This document shows positions 17,599 through 28,090 of a DNA stretch of 64,000 nt, in pieces. Where the stretch lies: the NCBI GenBank assembly GCA_963809245.1, contig CAWEIU010000001.1, forward strand, positions 1 to 64,000, given 5' to 3'. Below the pieces are notes generated by a model. It had not been told where the DNA came from. It did no database searches and saw only the letters and a list, made by a program, of their open reading frames with translations. Each line of letters opens with the position of its first letter. Within the stretch, counting starts at the first letter, position 1. The position numbers and the translations under genes are program-made. The stretch comes from Roseiarcus sp963809245. GTDB lineage: Bacteria > Pseudomonadota > Alphaproteobacteria > Rhizobiales > Beijerinckiaceae.

Positions 17599-17848
17599 GC
17601 AAGCCCTCGCATCACGCTCCTCACTTGCGCCTGTCACGCCCGCAAAAAGCGGGTCGTCCAGCGGCGTCGGGCGCAGGCGCGTCACAGCGAGAGACTTCGC
17701 GGGGGTGATCTCCGCGTCAATTCCAGCGCAGCGTTCTTCCTCACGCCCGTTGTCGCGCGTATGAAGACCCCCGCTTGTTCCGTGCGCCCGCGATGGGGCA
17801 TATTACCGCTCGAAAAAGTGGCGCGGCGAGCGCGCTAGGGAGAATCCA

Positions 17849-19795
<1,947 letters not shown>

Positions 19796-19862
19796 CGCCG
19801 CCGGCGTCGCGTCACATTATTGCGAGAAGCGCGCTGGCGCCGGGCGTTCCGGTGAATCAAAG

Positions 19863-19894
19863 GAGCAAGCGTGACAGTCTTGTCACGCTTGCTC
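19863..19894. terminator. Bidirectional hairpin between acs and trmL
   Basis: A perfect 14-bp stem (GAGCAAGCGTGACA with TGTCACGCTTGCTC) with a four-base loop. The trmL stop codon lies inside the right arm. No long T run follows in either direction, so termination strength is uncertain, but the convergent position supports a terminator. Confidence 0.65.
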
Positions 19895-20380
19895 GGCTTG
19901 CTCGGCGGAATGGGCTCGCAATTGCCGGCGCGCTTCTCCAAGCGCGAGCGCCGCTGCGACGCCGACGTTGAGCGATCGCAAAGGCTGGCGAATTGGGATG
20001 CGCACGCGCGCGTCCGCCGCTTGCCGCACCTCGTCTGGAACGCCTGCCGATTCGCGCCCAACGAGGATGACGTCGCCCGGGGCGAAGGCGAAGTCCCAGA
20101 GCGCGTCGTCGCCCTTCGTCGTCAGCAGCACGAGCCGGCGCTTCGCTTCGGCGCGCCAATTTTCGAATCGCTCGAAAGAGAGATGCCGCTCGATCGACAA
20201 CGCGTCGAGATAGTCCATGCCGGAGCGGCGCAGCCGCCGGTCCGACAGCGCGAATCCGGCCGGCTCGATGATCGCCGCATCGACGCCGAGGCAGGCGCAG
20301 GTTCGCAACATCGCGCCGACGTTCTGGGCGATGTCGGGCTCAAAGAGCGCGAGGGTCAGGAGCGTATCCGCGGTCGTCAT
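19883..20380 (-). CDS. trmL: TrmL-type tRNA (cytidine/uridine-2'-O)-methyltransferase, SPOUT family
   Basis: 165 residues, a minimal SPOUT methyltransferase. Motif 1 is LALFEPDIAQNVGAMLRTCA. Motif 2 is VILVGRESAGVPDEVRQAAD. Motif 3 is RIPIRQPLRSLNVGVAAALA, which forms the trefoil-knot SAM site. TrmL methylates the wobble nucleotide 34 ribose of tRNA-Leu. The family call is firm. The assignment to TrmL rather than another small SpoU protein rests on length and the IPxRxxxRSLNV motif. It is divergent from the bc1 operon, whose genes in other alphaproteobacteria often have this neighbour. Confidence 0.88.
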   Translation of the reverse strand: MTTADTLLTLALFEPDIAQNVGAMLRTCACLGVDAAIIEPAGFALSDRRLRRSGMDYLDALSIERHLSFERFENWRAEAKRRLVLLTTKGDDALWDFAFAPGDVILVGRESAGVPDEVRQAADARVRIPIRQPLRSLNVGVAAALALGEARRQLRAHSAEQAEQA

Positions 20381-20560
20381 GGCGCCAAGTGCATAACCAG
20401 AATTTCACGCAGCTGTCATCGCTCGCGCCGAGGCCGCTGCGCGAATTGCGGACGGCGCTCGATTGCTGCTGTCAACCCTATGGACAACCACAGCAAACGA
20501 TGCGAAATAGCCTTCAACCGAGAGAGAGGCGCGCTTTTGCGAGCGCGACCGTCCCAGGTC

Positions 20561-20605
20561 AAGGTTCGCAAGAGTCAGGTTCGCACGAACCAGGTTCGCA
20601 CGAGA
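20561..20605 (+). repeat. Three 15-bp tandem repeats upstream of petA
   Basis: Three near-identical 15-base units, AAGGTTCGCAAGAGT, CAGGTTCGCACGAAC and CAGGTTCGCACGAGA, lie 50-100 bases before petA. This is in the divergent region between trmL and the bc1 operon. They could be a regulator-binding array or a neutral short tandem repeat. No spacers, so not a CRISPR. Confidence 0.75.
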
Positions 20606-20657
20606 GGGAGGCGCCGCCGGGCTGCGGGATCGCAGACATCCGGCCGGCGAAAAACGA

Positions 20658-21188
20658 GTGGGGGAGCATTTGTCGAGCGCGGCTATCGAGAATCCGTCCC
20701 GCCGGGATTTCCTCTTCATCGCCACCGGGGCGGTCGGCGCCGTGGGCGCGGCGTCCGTAGCGTGGCCGCTCATCGATCAGATGAATCCCGACGCTTCGAC
20801 GCTCGCGCTGTCCTCGATCGAGGTCGACATCGGCGCCATCCAAGAGGGCCAGATCGTCACGGTCAAGTGGCGCGGCGGCCCTGTGTTCATTCGTCACCGC
20901 ACGAAGAAGGAAATCGACGATGCGGTGAATACGCCGCTGAGCGAGCTCAAGGATCCGCAACTCGACTCCGCCCGCGTGAAGAAGCCGGAATGGCTGATCG
21001 TCGTCGGCATATGCACGCATCTCGGTTGCGTCCCGCTCGGTCATGAAGGCCAATACGACGGATGGAAGTGCCCGTGCCACGGCTCGGTTTACGACACCTC
21101 CGGGCGCATTCGCCAAGGTCCCGCGCCGCTCAACCTGGCGGTGCCGGACTATGCTTTCCTCAGCGACACGAAAGTGAAGATCGGCTGA
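20658..21188 (+). CDS. petA: Ubiquinol-cytochrome c reductase, Rieske iron-sulfur subunit
   Basis: 176 residues. The protein is anchored by an N-terminal segment with a twin-arginine motif (PSRRDFLFIATGAVGAVGAA). The [2Fe-2S] ligands are in CTHLGCVPLG and CPCHGSVYD. Together with cytochrome b and c1 it moves electrons from ubiquinol to cytochrome c and pumps protons. The start is uncertain: the GTG at 20658 lacks a ribosome site, whereas GGGGAG precedes a TTG at 20670 (MSSAAIENPSRRDF) at short spacing. It is first in the operon petA-petB-petC. Confidence 0.96.
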   Translation: MGEHLSSAAIENPSRRDFLFIATGAVGAVGAASVAWPLIDQMNPDASTLALSSIEVDIGAIQEGQIVTVKWRGGPVFIRHRTKKEIDDAVNTPLSELKDPQLDSARVKKPEWLIVVGICTHLGCVPLGHEGQYDGWKCPCHGSVYDTSGRIRQGPAPLNLAVPDYAFLSDTKVKIG

Positions 21189-21267
21189 TCGCTTGCGGCC
21201 GTTCTCTCCCGCGCTTTTCGTCGGCGCCGAATCTTCCCTCGCTTCTCAGACTGCAGAGAATTGAGCC

Positions 21268-22524
21268 ATGAGCGGATCCTCGACCTACGTACCCAAGAGC
21301 GCCCTCGGGCGGTGGTTTGAATCGCGTTTGCCGATCGTCGGCCTCGTGCATTCCTCGTTCATCGCCTATCCGGTGCCGCGCAACCTGAACTATCTCTGGA
21401 CGTTCGGCGCCATTCTGTCGTTCATGCTGGTGGCGCAGATCGTCAGCGGCGTGATCCTGGCGATGCATTATGTGCCGAGTTCGAAGATGGCCTTCGACTC
21501 GATCGAGCACATCATGCGCGATGTCAACTACGGTTGGCTGATCCGCTATCTGCATACCAACGGCGCGTCGATGTTCTTCTTCGCCGTTTACATGCACATG
21601 TTCCGTGGCATCTATTACGGGTCTTACAAGGCGCCGCGCGAAGTCCTCTGGATTCTCGGCGTGATCATCTATCTGCTGATGATGGCGACGGCGTTCATGG
21701 GCTATGTGCTGCCTTGGGGCTCGATGAGCTTCGCCGGCGCGACCGTGATCACCAACCTCTTCACCGCGATCCCGCTGGTCGGCGGCGGCGTCGCGCATTG
21801 GCTGTGGGGCGGCTACGCGGTCGGCGATCCGACGCTGAACCGCTTCTTCTCGCTGCACTACCTGCTTCCGTTCATGATCGCCGGCGTCGTCGGCCTGCAT
21901 GTGTGGGCGCTGCACGTCTCGGGGCAGAACAATCCCGACGGCGTCGAGGTGAAGAACGTCCAACGCGACACCGTGGCCTTCACGCCCTATGCGACGATCA
22001 AGGATCTGTTCGGGCTTTCGCTGTTCCTCATCCTCTACGCGTGGTTCGTTTTCTACATTCCGAACTATCTGCTCGACGCGGACAATTCGGTCCCGGCCAA
22101 TCCGCTCGTGACGCCCGCGCATATCGTGCCGGAATGGTATCTGCTGCCGTTCTACGCCATCCTGCGCGCAATCCCGAACAAGTTGGTCGGCGTCGTCGCG
22201 CTGGCGGCGGCGATCGTGCTGCTCGCGTTCCTTCCCTGGCTCGACACCTCGCCCGTCAAGTCGGCGAAATACCGGCCGCTGTTCCGCTTCTTCTTCTGGG
22301 TCTTCGTAGTCTGCTGCGTCGGCTTGGGCTACCTCGGCTCGCAAGAGGTTTCCGACGGAACGACGTTGGCCGCGCGCGTTCTCGCAGTCGGCTACTTCGG
22401 CTTCCTGCTCGTCGTGCTGCCGCTGCTGGGCCTGATCGAAAAGACCAAGCCGATCCCCGCCTCGATCGCCGACGCCGTTCTGGTGAAAGAGCACGCGCCG
22501 AGCGCGCCGTCGGTCGCGAGCTGA
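21268..22524 (+). CDS. petB: Cytochrome b of the bc1 complex
   Basis: 418 residues with about eight transmembrane helices. Heme ligands lie in GWLIRYLHTNGASMFFFAVY plus MHMFRGIYYG, and in SLHYLLPFMIAGVVGLHVWA. The quinol-site PEWY motif is in HIVPEWYLLPFYAILRAIPN. The FVYIP-like loop and GGYAVGDPTLNRFFSLHYL are typical of alphaproteobacterial FbcH/PetB split forms: here cytochrome b and c1 are separate genes. It lies between the Rieske and c1 genes. Confidence 0.97.
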   Translation: MSGSSTYVPKSALGRWFESRLPIVGLVHSSFIAYPVPRNLNYLWTFGAILSFMLVAQIVSGVILAMHYVPSSKMAFDSIEHIMRDVNYGWLIRYLHTNGASMFFFAVYMHMFRGIYYGSYKAPREVLWILGVIIYLLMMATAFMGYVLPWGSMSFAGATVITNLFTAIPLVGGGVAHWLWGGYAVGDPTLNRFFSLHYLLPFMIAGVVGLHVWALHVSGQNNPDGVEVKNVQRDTVAFTPYATIKDLFGLSLFLILYAWFVFYIPNYLLDADNSVPANPLVTPAHIVPEWYLLPFYAILRAIPNKLVGVVALAAAIVLLAFLPWLDTSPVKSAKYRPLFRFFFWVFVVCCVGLGYLGSQEVSDGTTLAARVLAVGYFGFLLVVLPLLGLIEKTKPIPASIADAVLVKEHAPSAPSVAS

Positions 22525-22551
22525 TTGGCGGCCACTGAGGGGAAATCGACC

Positions 22552-23379
22552 ATGATCCGTTTGAAGACGTCCTTTTTGGTTCCGGCCGCTTTGGCGCTGC
22601 TGCTCGCGAGCGGCGTCGGCGCGCTCGCCCAGGAGGAGGACCAGCCCAAGCCGACTCGCCAGACCTGGACCTTCTCGGGATTTTTCGGCACGTTCGACCA
22701 AGCCCAACTGCAGCGCGGTTTCCAGGTCTACAAAGAGGTCTGCAGCACCTGCCACCGCTTGAGCATTCCTTTCCGCACGCTCAGCGATCCGGATGGGCCG
22801 GGCTATTCGCTGGATCAGGTGAAGGCCCTGGCGGCCAGCTACCAGGTCACCAACGACGAGCCGAACGACAAGGGCGAGATTTTCAAGCGTCCCGGTCTTC
22901 CCTCGGACGTGTTCCCTCCGCCGGACGCCTATCCGAACGATCAGGCGGCGGCCGCCGCCTTCGGCAAGGCGCCGCCGGATATGGCGCTGCTGGCCAAGGC
23001 GCGCAAATACGAGCGCGGATTCCCCTGGTTCATATTCGACGCCCTGCCGTTCTTTCAGTATCAGGAGATTGGCGCTGACTACATCGACGCCATCCTGAAC
23101 GGCTATACGAAGTCCGACGATCCGCAGTGGAACCTCTACTATCCCGGTCACAAGATCGCGATGCCGCAGCCGATCACCGACGGACGGGTCGAATATAAGG
23201 ACGGAACCCCCTCGACGGTCGCCAATTACGCGAAGGACGTCGCCTCCTTTCTGAGCTGGGCGGCTGAGCCGACGCTGGTCGAGCGCAAGAAGACCGGCCT
23301 GCGGGTCATGGTCTTCCTGATCGTACTCTCGGCTCTCCTCTATTTCACCAAGAAGCGAATCTGGAGCGACTTGCACTAA
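22552..23379 (+). CDS. petC: Cytochrome c1 of the bc1 complex
   Basis: 275 residues. A cleavable signal peptide (LVPAALALLLASGVGALAQ) precedes the mature periplasmic domain. The single heme c site is CSTCHRL at residues 64-70. The C-terminal anchor is GLRVMVFLIVLSALLYFTKK, followed by RIWSDLH. The ATG at 22552 has GAGGGGAAA upstream; an upstream in-frame TTG is less likely. Last gene of the petABC operon. The downstream gap holds a degraded family-B repeat. Confidence 0.96.
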   Translation: MIRLKTSFLVPAALALLLASGVGALAQEEDQPKPTRQTWTFSGFFGTFDQAQLQRGFQVYKEVCSTCHRLSIPFRTLSDPDGPGYSLDQVKALAASYQVTNDEPNDKGEIFKRPGLPSDVFPPPDAYPNDQAAAAAFGKAPPDMALLAKARKYERGFPWFIFDALPFFQYQEIGADYIDAILNGYTKSDDPQWNLYYPGHKIAMPQPITDGRVEYKDGTPSTVANYAKDVASFLSWAAEPTLVERKKTGLRVMVFLIVLSALLYFTKKRIWSDLH

Positions 23380-23404
23380 CGGGCCGCCGCCACTTCGTAT
23401 TGCT

Positions 23405-23470
23405 ATCGATAAGGAGCGCGTTGGTGAAGCGATCCTGCAGGGTTGCTTTTCGTGTCGCCCGCAATGGCTG
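23405..23470 (+). repeat. Degraded family-B palindromic repeat
   Basis: The text AAGGAGCGCGTTGGTGAAGC, GATCC, then GGGTTGCTTTTCGTGTCGCC and CGCAATGGC follows the same order as family B (15299-15383). It has many substitutions. It lies after petC and before mtnP. Confidence 0.5.
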
Positions 23471-23615
23471 CGCGGTTCCGCCAACACCCAAAGCGCCGTA
23501 GCGGGCGAAATACGGGCTTTCCTCCTTTCGCCACCCGCTTTAGAGAGAGGTGGAGAGCGAGCGTCTCCTCGCGGCGGGCGCCGACGGACCCCTAGCGCTC
23601 GCGAGGAGAAGCGTC

Positions 23616-24497
23616 ATGGCCAAGGCGATTGTCGGCGTCATCGGAGGCTCCGGGGTCTACCACCTCGAGGGCATGACCGATGTCAGGGAGCAGACGATCG
23701 CGACGCCCTGGGGCGAACCGTCCGACGCTCTGCGATTTGGCCGTCTCGGCGACACGGAGGCGGTGTTCCTCTCGCGTCACGGCCAGGGACATCGTTTTTC
23801 GCCGAGTACGATCAACTACCGCGCCAACATCGACGCCATGAAGCGCGCCGGCGTCACGGACATCATCGCCGTTTCCGCCTGCGGCTCGTTCCGGCGCGAG
23901 GTTTATCCCGGCCTTTTCGTGCTGATCGATCAGTTCGATGATCGCACCTTTGCGCGGCAAACGAGCTTTTTCGGCACGGGCTGCGTCGCGCACGTCTCTA
24001 TGGCGCGTCCTATCGCCCCGCTGTTGCGCAAGCGCATCGCCGACGCGGCGGACGCCGAGGGCGTCGCGTACCGGCTCGGCGGGACCTATGTCTGCATGGA
24101 GGGGCCGCAGTTTTCGAGCCTGGCGGAGTCGCTTTCCCATCAAGCGCGCGGCGCCGACGTCATCGGCATGACCGGCGCGACCGAGGCCAAGCTCGCACGC
24201 GAAGCGGAAATCTCCTACGCGACGATCGCCATGGTCACCGACTACGACTGCTGGCACGAGGAGCATGGCGCAGTCGACGTCGCTTCGGTGATGCGCGTCG
24301 CCCATGACAATGCGCAGCGCGTCAACGCCTTGTTGGGTCGCGTCCTGCGAGACTTTCCGGCCGAGCATGAGAGGTGCCCGGTCGGTTCGGACCGCGCGCT
24401 CGACGGCGCGATCATGACCCATGTCGACGCGCGCGATCCCGATTTGCTGCGCAAGCTCGACGCCGTGGCCGGACGGGTCCTGAATTCGGCGGCCTAG
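23616..24497 (+). CDS. mtnP: S-methyl-5'-thioadenosine phosphorylase
   Basis: 293 residues. The enzyme splits methylthioadenosine into adenine and methylthioribose-1-phosphate, recycling the by-product of polyamine synthesis. VGVIGGSGVYHLEGMTDVRE opens the fold; FLSRHGQGHRFSPSTINYRA is the phosphate and MTA-site signature. YVCMEGPQFSSLAESLSHQA and GMTGATEAKLAREAEISYA complete it, with catalytic Asp in TDYDCWHEE. The ATG at 23616 follows GAGGAGAA; an upstream in-frame start at 23550 is less likely. mtnP after petABC is a known alphaproteobacterial order. Confidence 0.95.
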   Translation: MAKAIVGVIGGSGVYHLEGMTDVREQTIATPWGEPSDALRFGRLGDTEAVFLSRHGQGHRFSPSTINYRANIDAMKRAGVTDIIAVSACGSFRREVYPGLFVLIDQFDDRTFARQTSFFGTGCVAHVSMARPIAPLLRKRIADAADAEGVAYRLGGTYVCMEGPQFSSLAESLSHQARGADVIGMTGATEAKLAREAEISYATIAMVTDYDCWHEEHGAVDVASVMRVAHDNAQRVNALLGRVLRDFPAEHERCPVGSDRALDGAIMTHVDARDPDLLRKLDAVAGRVLNSAA

Positions 24498-24556
24498 CGC
24501 GCGGCAATTGACGAATCTGGACCGTGCGGCGATTCTATCAAATCGCCGCACGGCCT
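24498..24556 (+). repeat. Interspersed palindromic repeat, family A, copy 2
   Basis: This is the best-preserved copy. GCAATTGACGAATCTGGACC leads into a hairpin of GTGCGGCGATT, a short loop and AAATCGCCGCAC. It begins directly after the mtnP stop, where it might also end transcription. Confidence 0.85.
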
Positions 24557-24655
24557 AGTCGCGCCGCCGCGGAGCTGTTTCACGCTGCGACCGCGCCTCG
24601 AGCCCTTGCGAGGTCATCGGACGTGGCGCAAGATGCCGAGCGGGGGGGGAGGCCT

Positions 24656-25162
24656 GTGAAGCCGCTTTTTGAGAGACTGCTGCTCGCGAGCCGCTGGCTG
24701 CTGACGCCATTTTACGTCGCGCTGGTTCTCGCCCTTCTGGAGCTGCTCGCCAAGGTCGTCGAGCGCGTCTACCAAGTCGCGACCCAATTCTTCGACCTCA
24801 CCGAGGAGGGGGTGCTTCTCTCCGCGTTGTCGATCGTCGACCTCACGCTTTCAGCGTCGCTGGTGGTCATCGTCATGCTGTCGGGCTACGCCAATTTCGT
24901 CTCGCGTTTCGATGTCACGGGCCATTCCGAATGGCCGCGCTGGATTGCCGACATTGATTTCAGCGCGTTGAAGGTGAAGTTGATGGCGTCACTCGTCGCC
25001 ATCACCGCCGTCAAGCTTTTGGAGGCGTTCATGGATGTGAGCCACGAGACGGACCGCGACCTTGCCTGGCAGACGGGGATCCTCGTCGTCTTCGTCGTGT
25101 CGGCTCTGCTGGTCGCGCTCGCCGACCGGATCGGCGATCGGCACGGGAACGGCGAGCCCTGA
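24656..25162 (+). CDS. YqhA-family (TIGR00645-like) inner membrane protein
   Basis: 168 residues from a GTG preceded by GGGGGGGAGG. Four hydrophobic helices are visible: FYVALVLALLELLAKV, LSIVDLTLSASLVVIVMLSG, LMASLVAITAVKLLEAFM and GILVVFVVSALLVALADRI. The opening FERLLLASRWLLTPFYVALV and YANFVSRFD are characteristic of the YqhA family. Function is unknown. It is convergent with mepA, only six bases away. Confidence 0.85.
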   Translation: MKPLFERLLLASRWLLTPFYVALVLALLELLAKVVERVYQVATQFFDLTEEGVLLSALSIVDLTLSASLVVIVMLSGYANFVSRFDVTGHSEWPRWIADIDFSALKVKLMASLVAITAVKLLEAFMDVSHETDRDLAWQTGILVVFVVSALLVALADRIGDRHGNGEP

Positions 25163-25168
25163 ACGGGC

Positions 25169-26113
25169 CTATTTCTCGATAACGACTTTTCGGCATTCCG
25201 GCGGCAGTTGCGCGAGCGTGAGCGCCGGCCTTGGCTTGCTTGGCGCGGGATGCAACGCTGCGTCGGTGAACCACCAGGCGAGCGATTTGTCACAGCCGTC
25301 GCCCGGGGGCAGGGGCTCCTGCGGTTGGCATTCCGTCTCGCCCGCGGGACAGGCGATTCGGATATGGAAATGGTAATTGTGCCCCCAGTAGGCGCGCACC
25401 TTGTTCATCCACGGCGCGCCGGCCGCCGTCTCGCATAAAGCCTTCTTGATGGCGGCGTTGACGAAGATGCGGTCGACCTCCGGCTCCTCTGCGGCCGCCT
25501 TGATGACGCCGGCCTGACGCGCCGTCCAATGCGCTGGATCGACGGCGAGCCCGTCAGGGCGAACCATGTCGAGCGCCGACATCTCCTCGCGTTCCTCCCG
25601 GCTCAGCGTGTGGTCGGGCATCGGGGTCAGCCAGACGTCGGCGTCGAGGCCGACCTGATGCGAAGCATGGCCGGTCAGCATCGGGCCGCCGCGCGGCTGC
25701 GAAATGTCGCCGACGAGGATGCCGGGCCATACGCCTTCGCGCGCCGCCTTGCGTGAAAAGCGCTCGAGGAAGGCGATCATCGCCGGATTGCCCCAGTTTC
25801 GATTGCGCGACAGCCGCATCACCTGCCAGGTCTCGCCGTCGATCGGCAGCGCTTTGGCGCCGGCGAGACAGCCGCGCGCATAGAAGCCGATCGACCGCGT
25901 CGCGACCTCGGTCGGCGTCATCGCCCGGCCGAAGACTTCCTTTGCCGGCAGCTTGGGATCGTCCGGATGGGCGAGAGGAGGCAGCGGCGCGGGGTCGAGC
26001 GAGCCCTTCTCCTGGCCGAGCGCTGCGCCGCCGCCGGCCGTCCCGACGCAAAGCGCGGCGAGCACGCTCGCGCTCGCTAACGCCGCCGTCTTCGTCCCAC
26101 GCAGAATTCGCAT
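25169..26113 (-). CDS. mepA: Penicillin-insensitive murein endopeptidase
   Basis: 314 residues. A signal peptide (MRILRGTKTAALASASVLAA, ending near AALGQ) directs it to the periplasm. There it cuts peptide cross-links of peptidoglycan. Zinc ligands of the LAS metallopeptidase fold are in GHASHQVGLDADVWL (HxxxxxxD) and in YWGHNYHFHIRI. Cysteines in RGCLAGAK, IACPAGETECQPQ and GDGCDKS match the disulfides seen in MepA. I chose the ATG at 26113 for its signal peptide; longer in-frame starts would not give one. tam lies 10 bp upstream. Confidence 0.94.
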   Translation of the reverse strand: MRILRGTKTAALASASVLAALCVGTAGGGAALGQEKGSLDPAPLPPLAHPDDPKLPAKEVFGRAMTPTEVATRSIGFYARGCLAGAKALPIDGETWQVMRLSRNRNWGNPAMIAFLERFSRKAAREGVWPGILVGDISQPRGGPMLTGHASHQVGLDADVWLTPMPDHTLSREEREEMSALDMVRPDGLAVDPAHWTARQAGVIKAAAEEPEVDRIFVNAAIKKALCETAAGAPWMNKVRAYWGHNYHFHIRIACPAGETECQPQEPLPPGDGCDKSLAWWFTDAALHPAPSKPRPALTLAQLPPECRKVVIEK

Positions 26114-26123
26114 CGGACTTTCC

Positions 26124-26912
26124 TCAATCGCTCGCCGCCGCTTCGCCGCGCGAGGCGACGACGAAGATGCGGGGGAAGGGCAGCAGCACGCCGCCGGATG
26201 GGCGGGAAGGATAAGCCCGAGCGATCCCCTCGCGATAGAGGGCGAGGAATTCGGCGCGCTCCGCCTCGTCGAGCGGCGCAAGAAAGGGCCGCAGACCCGT
26301 GCTTTCGACCCAGGCGACGATCGCCTCCGGTCCCTCGAGGCGATGGACATAGACGGTGCGCCAAATGTCGACGGCGTCGCAAATCGGCGACAGTGCGTCA
26401 TCGTAATCCTGAAACGAGCCGATCGCATCGCGGGCGTCGCCCGCCCGCGCGAGTTTGTCGAGGAATTGCGGCCGGCTGGCGATTTCGCGCATCAGGGCGT
26501 GGGTAGGCTCATTCTCATTGTCAGGCATCTGCACGGCGAGGCATCCATGCGAAGCGAGTTGTCGCACCAGTTCCCTCATCACCTGGAGATGGCCGGGCAC
26601 CCAATGCAGCACCGCATTGGCGACGATCAGGTCGGCCGGGCCGCCGCGCCACGTCGCGGCGTCGGCTTCCAGGAAGGCGACCTGCGTCAGACGCCGCCGC
26701 GCGGCGGCGAGCATCTCCGGCGAGGTGTCGAGCCCGACGATCGTGGCTTCTGGATAACATTCGGCCACAACTTGCGTCGAAGCGCCGGCGCCGCAGCCGA
26801 GGTCGAAGATCCGGCTCCGTGGCCTCTTGGGCACGCGCGCGAGCAGGTCCTCGGCGGGTCGCGTGCGGTCCGCTTCGAAACGACGGTAGGCAGTGGGATT
26901 CCACTCGGTCAT
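26124..26912 (-). CDS. tam: Trans-aconitate 2-methyltransferase
   Basis: 262 residues. MTEWNPTAYRRFEADRTRPA is almost diagnostic of Tam, as are RIFDLGCGAGASTQVVAECY (SAM-binding motif I) and DTSPEMLAAARRRL. ANAVLHWVPGHLQVMRELVR and VQMPDNENEPTHALMREIA also fit. The enzyme methylates trans-aconitate, a spontaneous inhibitor of the TCA cycle, at a carboxylate. It is cytoplasmic and about the standard length. The start ATG gives the exact family N-terminus. It probably forms an operon with mepA. Confidence 0.92.
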   Translation of the reverse strand: MTEWNPTAYRRFEADRTRPAEDLLARVPKRPRSRIFDLGCGAGASTQVVAECYPEATIVGLDTSPEMLAAARRRLTQVAFLEADAATWRGGPADLIVANAVLHWVPGHLQVMRELVRQLASHGCLAVQMPDNENEPTHALMREIASRPQFLDKLARAGDARDAIGSFQDYDDALSPICDAVDIWRTVYVHRLEGPEAIVAWVESTGLRPFLAPLDEAERAEFLALYREGIARAYPSRPSGGVLLPFPRIFVVASRGEAAASD

Positions 26913-27524
26913 GGTGTGAGACTTTGTTACGCTAGGACAGGTTGCAAACTCATTTTTGGTCCTTGCGACAAAATTACAACACATTTGCGACCAAAGAAGG
27001 TCGTTTTGCGCGATCACAAAAAGTTGCGCCTTTCCAAAACGTTAACGGCAAAGACGCCGTGGGCGGAAAATTCGTGCGACGCAAAGCTGCCCGAATGTGC
27101 CGGAATGCTGACGCAAATGTTTTGCCAAAATTATCTTGTAAGATTTTAGACGGGAACGAAGTTGGTCCGCTTATCAAGCGCTTGCATTCCAGTGATCGGG
27201 AGACCGGGGCGCCATCCGATTTGGCGCCGGCCGGCGAGAGCATTTCTCCGGTAAGATGGGTTGCCCTGCCAGCGCGGTCGTGCGATATTCTGGCCATAAG
27301 CATAAACGGCTGGATCACGACAGAACGGGCGGGTTTCGTCGAATTTACAGCGTAGAATACAAGTATACTGCCGGGGGCGTTGAATTGGTGTAAGTATATA
27401 ATGTCGCGTTAGACCTGTTGCTGGCAGGTCGACATACAGCTATCGGATTTATTCTGGATAGCGCGTTCCACTTAGAGAAAACTTACATAGGGCGACCACA
27501 GTGCGGGCTGTGGGAGGAGAGGCC
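26913..27524. other. Long AT-enriched non-coding region upstream of the rhodanese gene
   Basis: About 610 bases between tam (minus) and the rhodanese gene (plus). It is clearly richer in A and T than its surroundings, notably 26940-27160 and 27340-27480. It contains TATAAT at 27397-27402 without a well-spaced -35 box. The only long reading frame through it has no family resemblance or ribosome site. I saw no tRNA, DnaA box (TTATCCACA-type) or known riboswitch. It may hold a small RNA or large regulatory region. Confidence 0.5.
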
Positions 27525-27971
27525 ATGTCTTTTCACGAAACTGCGGGATATGCGGGGGATCTTGCCGTAGAGGACGCCTACAGACTTCTTGCCGATGACA
27601 AGAAGGCGGTCCTCGTCGACGTCCGCACAGAGGCGGAATGGGCGTTCGTCGGCGTTCCCGACTTGAGCGCGCTCGCCAAGACGCCGATCCTCCAGGAGTG
27701 GCAAGTCTATCCCTCGATGCTGCCGGCCGCCGATTTCACGGCGCGCCTCTCAGCCGCGCTTGCCGCACACGGGGCGGATCGTTCGGCGCCTCTCTTGTTT
27801 ATTTGTCGTTCCGGCGCTCGTTCGCGCGACGCCGCCGGGGCCATGACAACCGCCGGCTGGTCGCGCTGTTACAATGTCGCCGGGGGCTTCGAAGGAGCCC
27901 TCGACGAGAGACGCAGGCGCGGCTCCGTCGGCGGCTGGAAGGCGCGCGGGCTACCCTGGACGCAGTCCTGA
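27525..27971 (+). CDS. Rhodanese-like domain protein
   Basis: 148 residues, a single rhodanese domain. LAVEDAYRLLADDKKAVLVD and VRTEAEWAFVGVPD form the first half. The active-site loop is LLFICRSGARSRDAA with Cys persulfide position C in FICRSG. YNVAGGFEGALDERRRRGSV completes the fold. Likely a cytoplasmic sulfurtransferase or sulfur carrier. The ATG follows GGAGGAGAGG at good spacing. The tail GGWKARGLPW is common in this subfamily. dnaA is 119 bases downstream. Confidence 0.9.
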   Translation: MSFHETAGYAGDLAVEDAYRLLADDKKAVLVDVRTEAEWAFVGVPDLSALAKTPILQEWQVYPSMLPAADFTARLSAALAAHGADRSAPLLFICRSGARSRDAAGAMTTAGWSRCYNVAGGFEGALDERRRRGSVGGWKARGLPWTQS

Positions 27972-28090
27972 TCGCGCTTCGCTGAGCCGATCTCGCTCAT
28001 CTCCTTCGATTCTTCTTTCATATCGGATTTGCAATAAATCAGAGCGCCAATCTGGCCACGGCTGCGGCTGACTTGCGTGTCGCGCCTCTC

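Noticed and set aside
20561..20605. Possible CRISPR array
   Set aside because: The three 15-bp units are directly adjacent without spacers and are too short; no cas gene is nearby.
21160..23487. A 775-codon open frame antisense to petB-petC
   Set aside because: High-GC codon bias leaves long open frames opposite real genes. Its translation is compositionally biased (Arg, Asp, Gln, His) with no family match, while petB and petC are certain.
26913..28090. Possible chromosomal origin next to dnaA
   Set aside because: No cluster of TTATCCACA-like boxes and no parA/parB, gyrB or dnaN neighbours. In many alphaproteobacteria dnaA is not at the origin.
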